From positions 50,215-114,214 of the forward strand of contig JAJPIS010000019.1 of NCBI GenBank assembly GCA_021324635.1: 64,000 nt of DNA. Direction: 5' to 3'. The notes below the pieces were generated by a model. That model saw nothing but the letters and a program-made list of their open reading frames with translations, was not told the DNA's origin and searched no databases. This document shows positions 9,554 through 19,149 of this stretch, in pieces (position 1 is the first letter of the stretch; the number at the start of each line of letters is the position of its first letter). The position numbers and the translations under genes were made by a program. Origin of the DNA: Gemmatimonadota bacterium. Lineage in GTDB: Bacteria; Gemmatimonadota; Gemmatimonadetes; Gemmatimonadales; Gemmatimonadaceae.

Positions 9554-10408
9554 CTATCGGGTCGCGATGATGGCGATGCTGGTACCGATGCCGGCGACCA
9601 CGCCTACGATTTCCAGGATGCGCAACGCGTTCCCTCCCGCCGGCCGCTCGGGTACGATGAGCTGATCGCCGGGGCGGAGGTCGAGCTGGTCGATCGTCTC
9701 ACCACGCGCCATCGCCGTCTCGACGGCCTTGGCCGGGAGCACGACGTCGGGTCCCCGGCGGACGACGGTCTTGTTCACGTTGGCCGAGGTGGTGGGACCG
9801 CCCGCGCGCATGAGCATGTCGCTCACGAGCGCGTCGGCCGGCGCGGAGTAGTAGCCCGGACGCTGGACCTGGCCGAGAACCGCCACCCGGACGAGCGGCG
9901 TCGCGCGCACCACGGGGTTGCGCAGGTACCGCGCGATCTCCTGTGCCAGCCGGGCCTGAAGCTCCGAGTGCAGGACGCCGTGCAACGAGACGTCCGTCAG
10001 GTTGTCGAGGTGCACGACCTGACCCTCCCGCACGGTGACGGTGTCGGTGAGCGCCGACTCTCCCTGCACCGTGAGGGCGATCCGATCACCGACCTGGAAG
10101 TCACCATTGGTGAGCCGCTGCTGCGCCTTGGCGCCCGCGGCACCACCGGCGGCGGCGATCCGCTCGAGATCGGCGCGCGTCGCGAACTGCCCGATCCCCA
10201 GGGCGTCGGGACGGTAGGGCGCCGCTTGCGCCTCGCTCCCCTGCTGCGAGCGAAGCGCCCCCGGGACCACGATGGCGACCAACCACGCCGCCGCCACCAG
10301 GCAGCGGCGGGCGACGACCGCCGCTTGCGCGGGGCGCGATGGCGGCTGGACCGCCTGAGTGACGAGAGATCGGACGACGGATCGGGTCACGAGATGCAAC
10401 GGCGGCAA
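9554..10408 (-). CDS. Polysaccharide export protein (SLBB / Wza-like) with C-terminal TM segment
   Basis: GDRIALTVQGESALTDTVTVREGQVVHL, VRVAVLGQVQRPGYYSAPADALVSDML, LRPGDQLIVPE. Confidence 0.75.
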   Translation of the reverse strand: MPPLHLVTRSVVRSLVTQAVQPPSRPAQAAVVARRCLVAAAWLVAIVVPGALRSQQGSEAQAAPYRPDALGIGQFATRADLERIAAAGGAAGAKAQQRLTNGDFQVGDRIALTVQGESALTDTVTVREGQVVHLDNLTDVSLHGVLHSELQARLAQEIARYLRNPVVRATPLVRVAVLGQVQRPGYYSAPADALVSDMLMRAGGPTTSANVNKTVVRRGPDVVLPAKAVETAMARGETIDQLDLRPGDQLIVPERPAGGNALRILEIVGVVAGIGTSIAIIATR

Positions 10409-11015
10409 TGGAGAGAGGGGTGTCCGGGGTGGAAGAGCCTTGCCTCGCCCCCGGCATACGCACCAGCCGTGCTACCGACCGACTCGCCTCGACTTGCGAC
10501 TAACTCCTTATGGCCACGCGCCTTGCAGTCATCGCCCGCCGCCTTGCGCCCGCACGACATGCGCAATGTGTGGGGTCTGAACCACACGTCTGTAGCGAGT
10601 TGCAGCATGCCTGGGACCAGTGATCGATTTGCGTGCCACGCGGCCGACGCTCGGGGTACGTCGGGGCGGCTGACCACGCGACCGGGCGAGGGACCGCAGG
10701 ACCGGCGCGATGTCGGCGCAATCGCCGCCGGCAGGACGTCGCGTCGGCGTTCGTCCCGCGCGGTGCCGAGCGGTGTCCGACGCGGCGATCCCACGTGATC
10801 CAACCTCTCGGATGCGGCGCGTGGGCGCTCAGGGCGGGCCCCATGCGACCGGGTGACGTTCGTGTCTCGGTGTGTCACGATCCGACATCGATGGTGTGGG
10901 ATCGGTGCGTCATCTCTACAATATGGCTGAGCACGCCGCCAGGACCAAAGCCGTTGTACGAAAGGGGCTTTGTCCCGTCCCGGCCCCCCGCACGAGACGT
11001 GCATCGCGGCCGAGC

Positions 11016-12035
11016 ATGGTCGATGCCGCCGACTCCGCACGTGCGCCGGGTGCCCGTTCCACCCGCCCGTCCCGTCCATCCCGCCCGCCGCTGGTGCTCA
11101 TCGCGAACGATCAGGAATGGTCGGCGCGGTCGCTCGAGACGATTCTGGGCCCGCACGGCTACGCCGTGCTGCGCAGCTACACCGCGCGGCAGACGATCGA
11201 CCTGGCGCGGCGCGTCCGCCCCGACGTCGTGATCCTCGACGTGCGGATGCCGGACGGCGACGGGTTGGAGCTCGCCCGTCAGCTCCGTGCTGCCGACTCC
11301 CTCGGCTCGACGACGCCGATCCTCATCACGTCGTCCGATCCCGGCCATCGCGGCCAGCAGGTCGCGGCATACGCGGCCGGCGCCTGGGACTACATCCTCC
11401 TCCCCCTCGACGGCGAAGTCCTGATCCACAAGCTGGACACCTTCGCGGCCGCGAAGCGCGAGGCGGACAGCGTCCGGGACGAGGGGCTCCTCGACACCGC
11501 GACGGGCCTGTACAACGCGAAGGGTCTCGCCCGCCGGGCGCAGGAGATCGGCGCCGAAGCGTCGCGCCGCCGCGACCCGCTGGCGTGCGTGGCCGTGATC
11601 CCGACGCCGGAAGACGGGTCGGCGTTCGATGAGACGACGTCCGACGACGTCGTCAAGCGGGTCGCGGCCAGGGTCGGGGAGCTGCTCCGACGGACCGGTC
11701 GCGTCTCGGATGCCGTTGGCCGGCTGGGTCGCACCGAGTTCGCCATCATTGCGCCCGCGACCGAGCCGGCGGGCGCTCACCGCCTGGCCGAGCGCGTGCG
11801 GGCGGCGGTCGACGCCGAGCGGATCGCGGCGAGCGCCGAGCCGACGGAGGCGAGCGGCGGGCATATCCGCGTGCGCGTCGGGTACTACGCGGTGCCCGAC
11901 TTCGCCGAATCGACCGTCGATGCGGTCGAGATGCTCGTCCGCGCGACCTCTGCCCTCCGCCAGTCGGTGACGACCGGTGTCCGGGCCCCCATTCAGGCTT
12001 TTGGCACCGCCCAGGAGTCCGTCGTCGGGCTCTGA
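11016..12035 (+). CDS. Response regulator with REC domain and degenerate GGDEF-like domain
   Basis: PLVLIANDQEWSARSLETIL...VVILDVRMPDGDGLELARQL; DTATGLYNAKGLARRA and GRLGRTEFAII in place of GGDEF. The ORF track extends to 10872; ATG at 11016 preferred. Confidence 0.75.
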   Translation: MVDAADSARAPGARSTRPSRPSRPPLVLIANDQEWSARSLETILGPHGYAVLRSYTARQTIDLARRVRPDVVILDVRMPDGDGLELARQLRAADSLGSTTPILITSSDPGHRGQQVAAYAAGAWDYILLPLDGEVLIHKLDTFAAAKREADSVRDEGLLDTATGLYNAKGLARRAQEIGAEASRRRDPLACVAVIPTPEDGSAFDETTSDDVVKRVAARVGELLRRTGRVSDAVGRLGRTEFAIIAPATEPAGAHRLAERVRAAVDAERIAASAEPTEASGGHIRVRVGYYAVPDFAESTVDAVEMLVRATSALRQSVTTGVRAPIQAFGTAQESVVGL

Positions 12036-12047
12036 CTCCGACCCGGC

Positions 12048-14606
12048 TCACGGCGTCGGCGCGGCGACCTCGCCGACTTTGGACGGGAGCTGCGCCCGCT
12101 GCTCCCCATCGTCCAGCTCGTAGCCGTACAGATACGAGTAGTACCGGAACGCGCCCTCGGCCTTCACATCGTTGAGGATCGCGCCGAGCACCCGCACCGG
12201 GTAGCGATCCAGCACGGCGAGCTTGGCCTGTGCCATCTCCCGATCGCTGCGCCCGATCCGGAGCACGACCGCCATCGTGCCGGTCGCCGCGCCGAGCGCG
12301 AACGGATCGATCCCGGCGCCGAGCGGCGGGCTGTCGACGATCACCATGTCGAACTGCGGGCGGATCGCGCTCAGGAACTGGAGCATCGCCGGGGAGGCCA
12401 GCAGCTCCGGGCCCCGATGGCGGCGCGCGCCACAGCTGACGATCCAGAGCCGCTCGTAGTCGGTTTCCTGGAGGATCTCCTCGAGCGACGCACTCCCGGC
12501 GAGATAGTCGAGCAGGCCTGGCGACTGATGGACCCCGAACGTCGCGTGCAACTGACCGCGCCGGATGTCGCCATCGATGATCAGCGTCCGCCGCCCGCTC
12601 TCGGCGAACGACATGGCGAGGTTGGACGAGACCAGCGACTTGCCGTCCCCGGCCCCGGGGCTCGTGATGGTGACGATCGCCGGGCCGGTGGGATCGAGCA
12701 GGTGCAGCAGGTTGAGCCGAATCGTCCGGAACGCCTCGACCACCTGTGAGGCCTCGTCCGGGTCGAAGTCCTTGCCCGCGCGCGGCTGGACCGCCGGCAC
12801 GGTGCCGATGATGGGCAGGCCCAACTCGTCCGTCGCCTGCTCGGGGTAGCGCACCCGATGGTCCAGGCGGTCGAGCAGCAGCGCGAGCCCGAGGCCGGCG
12901 CCGAAGCCACACACCACGGCGAGCAGGAAGATCCGGGGCTTCGTGTTGCGGCTCGGCGCGACCGGCGCGACCGCCCGGTCCAGCACCTGGACATCGGGGA
13001 TCGCGCTCTGCTCGGCCAGCAGCGCCTCCTCGTATCGCGTCTGGAGCGTGTTGTAGATCTGGTTGGCCGTCGCGACGTCCCGCTCGTGCCGCATCTCCTC
13101 GATCTCCGTCGTCGGCAACTGTGTCGCCGTCGCGGACGCCGAGGCCACCCGCGCGCCGAGCGTCTGCTCCCGCGCCTCGAGGCGGGCGAGCGCCTCGCGA
13201 GCGAGCTGTGGGATCGCCTGCACCTGGAGCGCCGTCACCTGCGCCTGGAGGTCCTGCACCGGCTTGTAGGCGTCGGTGTATTTCAGCTTGAGTTGCCGCA
13301 GCTCGGTGGCCTTGGTCGTGTACTCCTGGATCGCGGCGCGCAGCTCATCCGCCCCGACCATGAGCGCGGGGACGGTGAGCAGGTCCTCGGGGTCGAGCCG
13401 ACCCTGCGGTGCGCGCGCGAGCAGCGTCTGCACCCGCTGGATGTCGTCGTGCAGATTGTCGCGCGCGAACTTGAGACCGTAGTAGTCCGTGACCGGGGAG
13501 GCGTTGGTCACCGACGGCGGCGTGAGCTGCGGCCCGCTCGCGCCGCCGCTCGCGTCCAGCCCCTGGGCCGACATGAGGGCGGCGTTGGCGCGCCCGGCGC
13601 TGATCGCGCCCTGCTCTCCGCGGGCGATCGCCGCCCGCTCGAACCCCTCCAACGACTGCTCGGCGTCGGTGAGGCGCTGGCGCGCGATCGTCGTCTGCGT
13701 CTGGAGGATCGACGTGAGCTGGGCGACCTTTCGCCGCTTCAGCTCCCCGGCCACGTTGAGGAACTGCGTCAGCCACTCGTTGAGGGTGGCGGCCGTCGCC
13801 CGCGGCGAATTGCCGACGAGCGAGACGCGCATGTAGCTCGGGTTGTCGGGGAGGACCGTCGTCAGGTTGGCGACCAGCCCTTCGGACGCCTGACTGAGCG
13901 ACGCGACGCCCATATCGACGGTCCCGATCCGGCGCAGCGCCGCGGCGCTCGGCTGCCAGCGGAAGCCGAGCCGGCGGCCGACGGAGTCACCGAGCGGTCC
14001 GCGGTCGACGATCGTGTGCTCGGGGCCGGTGGTGAGGATGTACTGATCACCGGTGGGACTGACCGAGAGCTCGTAATTCCCCGGTTGGTACGCCTGGGCG
14101 ACCGTGAAGGTGGCGAAGAGGGCCGAGTCGAGCGGCGGGAAGGAGAGATACAGCCGCCGCTTGAGGACCACCGAATCGGTGACGCGGAGGCTCCGGAACA
14201 TCTCGTCCCAGCCGGTCGGATTGAGCAGTTGCTGCGCGGCGATCGGTCCGTTCTGCGACCCTCCCCCCCGACCCGCATCATCGCTCGCGATCCAGATCGT
14301 CGCGTGCGCCTCGTACTCGGGGGTCACGAACCGCGTGGCGGCGTAGCCCCCGCCGGCGCCCAGCAACAGACAGCCGAGCACCAGCCAGCGGTAGCGCCGG
14401 AGCGCTGCCCGATACCGGTGCCAGGGCGTCGGCCGCTCAGCCGCCCCATCGCCGTACGAGGGGGGAGGCCCCGCCGGCTCGGCGGCCGCCGGCAGGTTGG
14501 CATCAGCCGAATTGGCGCGAGCGGGGAGATGAGCGGTTGGAAACTGGGGGGTGCCCATGCTGGCTGTGATCGAGTGGCGCCGCCGCGCGGGGATACGCGG
14601 GATCAC
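12048..14606 (-). CDS. Polysaccharide chain-length determinant / tyrosine autokinase (Wzc/CpsD-like); start may be 14558
   Basis: Wzz-like N-terminus RYRWLVLGCLLLGAGGGYAATRFV; Walker A VTITSPGAGDGKSLVSSNLA; Walker A' IIDGDIRRGQ; C-terminal Tyr cluster YYSYLYGYE. Confidence 0.88.
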   Translation of the reverse strand: MIPRIPARRRHSITASMGTPQFPTAHLPARANSADANLPAAAEPAGPPPSYGDGAAERPTPWHRYRAALRRYRWLVLGCLLLGAGGGYAATRFVTPEYEAHATIWIASDDAGRGGGSQNGPIAAQQLLNPTGWDEMFRSLRVTDSVVLKRRLYLSFPPLDSALFATFTVAQAYQPGNYELSVSPTGDQYILTTGPEHTIVDRGPLGDSVGRRLGFRWQPSAAALRRIGTVDMGVASLSQASEGLVANLTTVLPDNPSYMRVSLVGNSPRATAATLNEWLTQFLNVAGELKRRKVAQLTSILQTQTTIARQRLTDAEQSLEGFERAAIARGEQGAISAGRANAALMSAQGLDASGGASGPQLTPPSVTNASPVTDYYGLKFARDNLHDDIQRVQTLLARAPQGRLDPEDLLTVPALMVGADELRAAIQEYTTKATELRQLKLKYTDAYKPVQDLQAQVTALQVQAIPQLAREALARLEAREQTLGARVASASATATQLPTTEIEEMRHERDVATANQIYNTLQTRYEEALLAEQSAIPDVQVLDRAVAPVAPSRNTKPRIFLLAVVCGFGAGLGLALLLDRLDHRVRYPEQATDELGLPIIGTVPAVQPRAGKDFDPDEASQVVEAFRTIRLNLLHLLDPTGPAIVTITSPGAGDGKSLVSSNLAMSFAESGRRTLIIDGDIRRGQLHATFGVHQSPGLLDYLAGSASLEEILQETDYERLWIVSCGARRHRGPELLASPAMLQFLSAIRPQFDMVIVDSPPLGAGIDPFALGAATGTMAVVLRIGRSDREMAQAKLAVLDRYPVRVLGAILNDVKAEGAFRYYSYLYGYELDDGEQRAQLPSKVGEVAAPTP

Positions 14607-14625
14607 GCGGGATCGCGCGGGATCG
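14596..14625. repeat. 10-bp tandem repeat (R)CGCGGGATC x3 at 5' end of Wzc-like gene
   Basis: ACGCGGGATC ACGCGGGATC GCGCGGGATC. Confidence 0.85.
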
Positions 14626-14809
14626 CACCGTGCGGCGGCGGCGAACGGGAGCCTGGACCGGAAATCTATGAAACGTTTTGCAACGTTCGCTGACCAGGAT
14701 GTGACGCACCGGCCGCCCGAACGCTTCAGAGCCGCGTGCCGGACGCAAGTTTAGGCCCACCCCTGGCCCCCGGAGGAACGCGCCAACTCGAGAAACATCT
14801 GGGTGCCAT

Positions 14810-14907
14810 TGTAGCAGATGAGCTACATGATGTGGCTGTTACAATACATGTGTGTGTTGCCGATGCAACGAAAATGTCTTGACACACGCAACAGAAGGTG
14901 GTTAAGT
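14810..14907 (+). promoter_or_regulatory. AT-richer divergent regulatory region with two inverted repeats and a candidate sigma70 promoter upstream of the sigma54 regulator
   Basis: TGTAGC-AGATGA-GCTACA (14810-14827); GTTGC-CGAT-GCAAC (14856-14869); TTGACA (14879-14884) + 17 bp + TTAAGT (14902-14907). Confidence 0.5.
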
Positions 14908-14946
14908 AGGGGCTGCTTGATCTGACCCGATACCCGGGAGTGTGGG

Positions 14947-16608
14947 ATGACGTCACCCGTCGGTTCGCCGTCCGGGGCCGCCTCGGATCCGATTATTGTC
15001 GCGGCGCGGGAGACCAGCGGCGATGCCGATGGCGCGCCGGATGGTGGCGCGCTCGCCGGCGCGGCGGTCGCCGGCCCTGCGGTCGCCGGCGCTGCGGTCG
15101 CGGGTGCGGGGCTCGCGGGCGGTGCGGTGCGCGAGGCGGCGGGCGAGCGGGCGGGGGCCGCGCCCAGCGACTCGGCCAGTCGACTCCAGGTGTTGCTGGT
15201 CGACGACGACCGGACGCTCCGCGACGGCTGCGCCAGCGTGCTCCAGATCGACGGCTACCACGTCACCTCGACCGGGCGCGGGGACGAGGCGATCGATCTC
15301 CTCAAGCGGCGCAAGTTCGACATCGTGCTCGTGGATCTCTACCTCACGCCGATCTCGGGGATGGATATCCTGCGGGCCGCGCTCGCCGCCCATCGCGAGA
15401 CGATCGTCATCGTCATGACGGGGAACCCGAGCGTCGCGACCAGCATCGAGGCGCTCCGCGCCGGGGCCTGGGACTACCTGCCCAAGCCGTTCTCGGCGCA
15501 GCACATGCAGATCCTGCTCGGCCGCGCGTCGCACGCCGTGGCCGCCTCGCGCGAGACGCGGTCCTTCCGCGACCAGCTCGTGGAGCAGCACGGCAACAGC
15601 GACCGCATCACGCTGCTCGGCGTCTCCCCCGCCTTCCGCCAGGCGGTCGAACTGGCGCGCAAGGTCGCGCCGACCGACGCGTCGGTGATGATCAGCGGGG
15701 AGTCGGGCACGGGCAAGGAGCTGATCGCGCAGTTCATCCATCGGCACAGTCGGCGCGCGGGCCGCAAGCTGGTGCCGATCAACTGCGCCGCGCTGCCCGA
15801 GCCGCTCCTCGAGTCCGAGATGTTCGGCCACCGCAAGGGTGCGTTCACCGGCGCCGACCGGGACAAGGCGGGACTTCTCGAGACGGCCAATGGCGGCACC
15901 CTCTTTCTCGACGAGCTGACCGAGATGTCGCACCCGCTCCAGGCGAAGCTCCTTCGGGTGCTCCAGGACGGGGTCGTGCGGCGCGTCGGGAGCGAGCAGC
16001 AGGATGCGGTGGTGGATGTGCGCTTCATCTCCGCCACCAACCGCGAGCCGCAGGACGCGGTCAACAGCGGGATCCTGCGCGAGGATCTCTTCTACCGGCT
16101 GCGCGTGGTCCCGATCAAGCTGCCGCCGCTGCGCAAGCGGCTCGAGGACATCCCGCTCCTCGCCAACCACTTCCTGGCGCACTACTGGGAGCGGCACCGC
16201 CCGGCCGGCGACACGCCGCCCAAGCTCACCGACGGCTGCGTCGAGTTCCTGCGCTCGCGCCCCTGGCGCGGCAACGTGCGCGAGCTCCAGAACGTGATCG
16301 AGCACGTGGCCGTCATCGCCGAGCCCGGCCGCCCGATCCGCCCCGAAGACGTGCCGGTCTACGACGATCCGGCGACGCACCCCCCCGGCGAGGCGGTGCC
16401 CGCCGCGATCATGAGCGACGCCTATCACTCGGCCAAGGACAAGCTGGTCGCCCACTTCGAGAAGGAGTACCTCCAGCGGCTCGTCGTGCGCGCCGGGGGC
16501 AACATGTCGCGCGCCGCCCGGCTGGCGAACATCGATCGCACGACGCTGTATCGGTTGATGGAGAAGCACGGCTTCCGTCGCGACGAGCTCTCGGGGACGC
16601 TGGAGTGA
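14947..16608 (+). CDS. Sigma54-dependent response regulator (REC-AAA+-HTH), PrsR/AtoC-like
   Basis: LLVDDDRTLRDG; GESGTGKELIAQFIH; MFGHRKGAFTGADRDKAGLLETANGGTLFLDEL; C-terminal Fis-type HTH. Confidence 0.92.
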   Translation: MTSPVGSPSGAASDPIIVAARETSGDADGAPDGGALAGAAVAGPAVAGAAVAGAGLAGGAVREAAGERAGAAPSDSASRLQVLLVDDDRTLRDGCASVLQIDGYHVTSTGRGDEAIDLLKRRKFDIVLVDLYLTPISGMDILRAALAAHRETIVIVMTGNPSVATSIEALRAGAWDYLPKPFSAQHMQILLGRASHAVAASRETRSFRDQLVEQHGNSDRITLLGVSPAFRQAVELARKVAPTDASVMISGESGTGKELIAQFIHRHSRRAGRKLVPINCAALPEPLLESEMFGHRKGAFTGADRDKAGLLETANGGTLFLDELTEMSHPLQAKLLRVLQDGVVRRVGSEQQDAVVDVRFISATNREPQDAVNSGILREDLFYRLRVVPIKLPPLRKRLEDIPLLANHFLAHYWERHRPAGDTPPKLTDGCVEFLRSRPWRGNVRELQNVIEHVAVIAEPGRPIRPEDVPVYDDPATHPPGEAVPAAIMSDAYHSAKDKLVAHFEKEYLQRLVVRAGGNMSRAARLANIDRTTLYRLMEKHGFRRDELSGTLE

Positions 16609-17537
16609 CGCCTGCCGGGCCGGGCGTCGTGCGGCGTGCCAACGCCGCCCACGAGGCCGCGCGCGAGGCCGGACGCGAGGCCGGACGCGACGGTGTACAC
16701 GAGGGTGGAGCCGAGGCTGAGCGCGACGCGGATCGTGCGGCTGCGCGCGACGCTGCCCGGGAGGCGCAGCCACGGGAGGGCGCCGGTGGCGGCACGTCCG
16801 AGGCGCTGGCGCTCGGCGAGCAGTTTGCCCGCCGGCTCTCCGGGCCGGACGCGCTCCAGTTGATCATCGAGGTCGCGCACGACATGCGGTCGCCGCTGGG
16901 CTCGATCCTGTTCCTGGCCGAGCGGCTTCGCAGCATGCAGAGCGGCCCGTTGACGTCCGTTCAGGAGCGGCAGATCGGCCTGGTGTACAGCGCGGCCTTC
17001 GGGCTGAGCGCGCTCGCGGGCGATGTGATCGAGCTGGCGCGCGGCGGGGAAGGGCTCGTGCACCAGCGCCCGATCCCGTTCTCGGTCACCGATGTGATGC
17101 GCTCGGTGGCGTCGATCGTCCAGCCGATCGCCGAGGAGAAGGGGCTGACGGTGCGACTCGCGACGCCCCCGGCCGACTCCCGGCTCGGCCAGCCGGTGGC
17201 GCTCAGCCGGGTGCTGCTCAACCTCACCACCAACGCCCTCAAGTTCACCACCGACGGGAGCGTCGAGGTGTCCGCGACGCAGCGGTCGCGGACACGCCTC
17301 GAGTTCGCGGTGCAGGACACCGGGCGCGGGATCCCGTCCGAGGTCATGGCGACCCTCTTCGAGCCCTTCCGCCGCCGGCAGGACACCGATCGCCACGTCT
17401 TCTCGAGCGCGGGGCTCGGCCTCGCCATCTGCCGGCAGCTCGTCGGCGCCATGGGCGGCGAGCTGGGCGTCACGACGTCCGACGCGGGCACCCGGTTCGC
17501 GTTCGAGATCGACCTCCCGCTCGCCACGAAGCTGTAG
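16605..17537 (+). CDS. Soluble sensor histidine kinase (HisKA + HATPase), probable partner of the preceding regulator
   Basis: GTG start in GTGA overlap with the upstream stop; EVAHDMRSPLGSILFLAERL; NLTTNALKFT; DTGRGIP; GLGLAICRQLVGAMGG. Confidence 0.88.
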   Translation: MTPAGPGVVRRANAAHEAAREAGREAGRDGVHEGGAEAERDADRAAARDAAREAQPREGAGGGTSEALALGEQFARRLSGPDALQLIIEVAHDMRSPLGSILFLAERLRSMQSGPLTSVQERQIGLVYSAAFGLSALAGDVIELARGGEGLVHQRPIPFSVTDVMRSVASIVQPIAEEKGLTVRLATPPADSRLGQPVALSRVLLNLTTNALKFTTDGSVEVSATQRSRTRLEFAVQDTGRGIPSEVMATLFEPFRRRQDTDRHVFSSAGLGLAICRQLVGAMGGELGVTTSDAGTRFAFEIDLPLATKL

Positions 17538-17542
17538 GCGCT

Positions 17543-17596
17543 GTCGGCGCTCTCGGCGCGGTCGGCGCTCTCGGCGCGGTCGGCCCTCTCGGCGTC
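17543..17596. repeat. 18-bp tandem repeat GTCGGCGCTCTCGGCGCG x3 (third copy diverged)
   Basis: Direct reading, immediately after the histidine kinase stop. Confidence 0.85.
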
Positions 17597-17761
17597 GGAC
17601 CGCGTCGGCCCCACCACCGCCGCGCACGGGCGGCGCGCGTTAGCTTTCCGTGGGCGCCGCCACCCCCGGGGCGCGCCTCGTCGCGTACCGCGCCTCGCCG
17701 CGGCCCGCGGCGTCGTTGCCCGGGCGGTCCCGGGCTCCTTCCGCGCCTCTTTCCGCTCCGC

Positions 17762-19120
17762 ATGTCCGATCTCCTCGAAGTCAACGACTCGCGTACCGGC
17801 AAGCACTACACGATCCCGATCGCCGACGGGGCGATCCGCGCCTCGCAGCTCCAGCAATTGCAGGGCTCGGCCGACGACCACGGGCTCCTGAGCTACGATC
17901 CGGCGTTCATGAACACGGCGTCCTGCCGGAGCGCGATCACGTTCATCGACGGCGACAAGGGCATCCTGCGCTACCGCGGGTACCCGATCGAGCAGTTGGC
18001 CGAGCGCGCCAGCTTCCTCGAGGTCGCCTGGCTGCTGCGACATGGCGAGCTGCCCACCCAGTCGCAGTACGACGGGTTCGTGCACGAGATCACGTACCAC
18101 ACGTACGTGCACGAGAACATCAAGAAGTTCCTCGAGGGCTTCCGCTACGACGCGCATCCGATGTCGATGCTGTGCAGCGCGGTCGCGGCCCTCTCGTCGT
18201 TCTACCCCGAGTCGAAGGCCATCTTCGATCCGGTGCAGCGCAACATCTCCATCATCCGGTTGCTGGCCAAAGTGCCGACGATCGCCGCTTTCATCTACCG
18301 GCACATCAAGGGGCTCCCCTTCGTCTATCCCGACAACGAGCTCTCCTACGGCGAGAACTTCCTGTCGATGGTGGCGCGGATGAGCGAGCCCAAGTACCGC
18401 TCCAACCCCGTCTTCACGCGCGCGATCGAGGTGCTGTTCATCCTCCACGCCGATCACGAGCAGAACTGCTCGACGAGCGCCGTGCGCGGGGTCGGGTCGT
18501 CGCACGTCGACCCGTACTCGGCGATCGCCGCCGGCATCGCTGCGCTCTACGGCCCGCTCCACGGGGGCGCCAACGAGGCGGTGCTGCGGATGATCGAGGA
18601 GATCGGCGACAAGTCGCGCGTGCCGGCCTTCATCGAGGGCGTGAAGAAGGGATCGGGTCGCCTCATGGGCTTCGGCCACCGCGTCTACAAGAGCTACGAC
18701 CCGCGGGCGAAGATCGTGAAACAGCTCGCGTACGACGTCTTCCAGTCGGTGGGCGTCGATCGCGACCTCGAGATCGCGCTCGAGCTCGAGCGGATCGCCC
18801 TCCAGGACGACTACTTCGTGTCCCGCAAGCTCTACCCGAACGTCGACTTCTACACGGGCCTCATCTATCGCGCGATGAAGTTCCCGACGTCGTTCTTCAC
18901 CGTGCTCTTCGCGATCGCCCGCACGTCGGGCTGGCTCGCGCAGTGGGAGGAGATGCTGCTCGACAAGGAGCAGAAGATCGCCCGCCCCCGCCAGATCTAC
19001 GTCGGCCCCGGCGAGCGCCCCTACACGAGCACCCTGAAAAAGCGGATCGTCACTCCCGCTTCCGCCCTCTCCTCCGGCACTCCCACCAGCTCGGCCGCGC
19101 TCGCCGCCGCCACCGGGTAG
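17762..19120 (+). CDS. gltA: Citrate synthase
   Basis: GILRYRGYPIEQLAE, GPLHGGANEAVLRM, MGFGHRVYKSYDPRA. Confidence 0.95.
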   Translation: MSDLLEVNDSRTGKHYTIPIADGAIRASQLQQLQGSADDHGLLSYDPAFMNTASCRSAITFIDGDKGILRYRGYPIEQLAERASFLEVAWLLRHGELPTQSQYDGFVHEITYHTYVHENIKKFLEGFRYDAHPMSMLCSAVAALSSFYPESKAIFDPVQRNISIIRLLAKVPTIAAFIYRHIKGLPFVYPDNELSYGENFLSMVARMSEPKYRSNPVFTRAIEVLFILHADHEQNCSTSAVRGVGSSHVDPYSAIAAGIAALYGPLHGGANEAVLRMIEEIGDKSRVPAFIEGVKKGSGRLMGFGHRVYKSYDPRAKIVKQLAYDVFQSVGVDRDLEIALELERIALQDDYFVSRKLYPNVDFYTGLIYRAMKFPTSFFTVLFAIARTSGWLAQWEEMLLDKEQKIARPRQIYVGPGERPYTSTLKKRIVTPASALSSGTPTSSAALAAATG

Positions 19121-19149
19121 ACGCCCGTCGCGATGTGAGCGCGCTGGTG

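Noticed and set aside
10387-11079. 230-aa minus ORF in the intergenic region
   Set aside because: No recognisable domain, composition like shadow ORFs, overlaps the promoter and start of the REC gene.
14792-14808. Sigma54 -24/-12 promoter (minus strand TGGCACCCAGATGTTTC)
   Set aside because: -24-like TGGCAC present but no GC at the required -12 spacing.
14940-16604. Upstream two-thirds of the 865-aa ORF 14940..17537 (+)
   Set aside because: Out-of-frame reading of the sigma54 regulator; only the portion from GTG 16605 encodes the histidine kinase.
14953-16773. 606-aa minus-strand ORF
   Set aside because: Antisense to a well-supported sigma54 regulator; Arg/His-rich high-GC shadow ORF.
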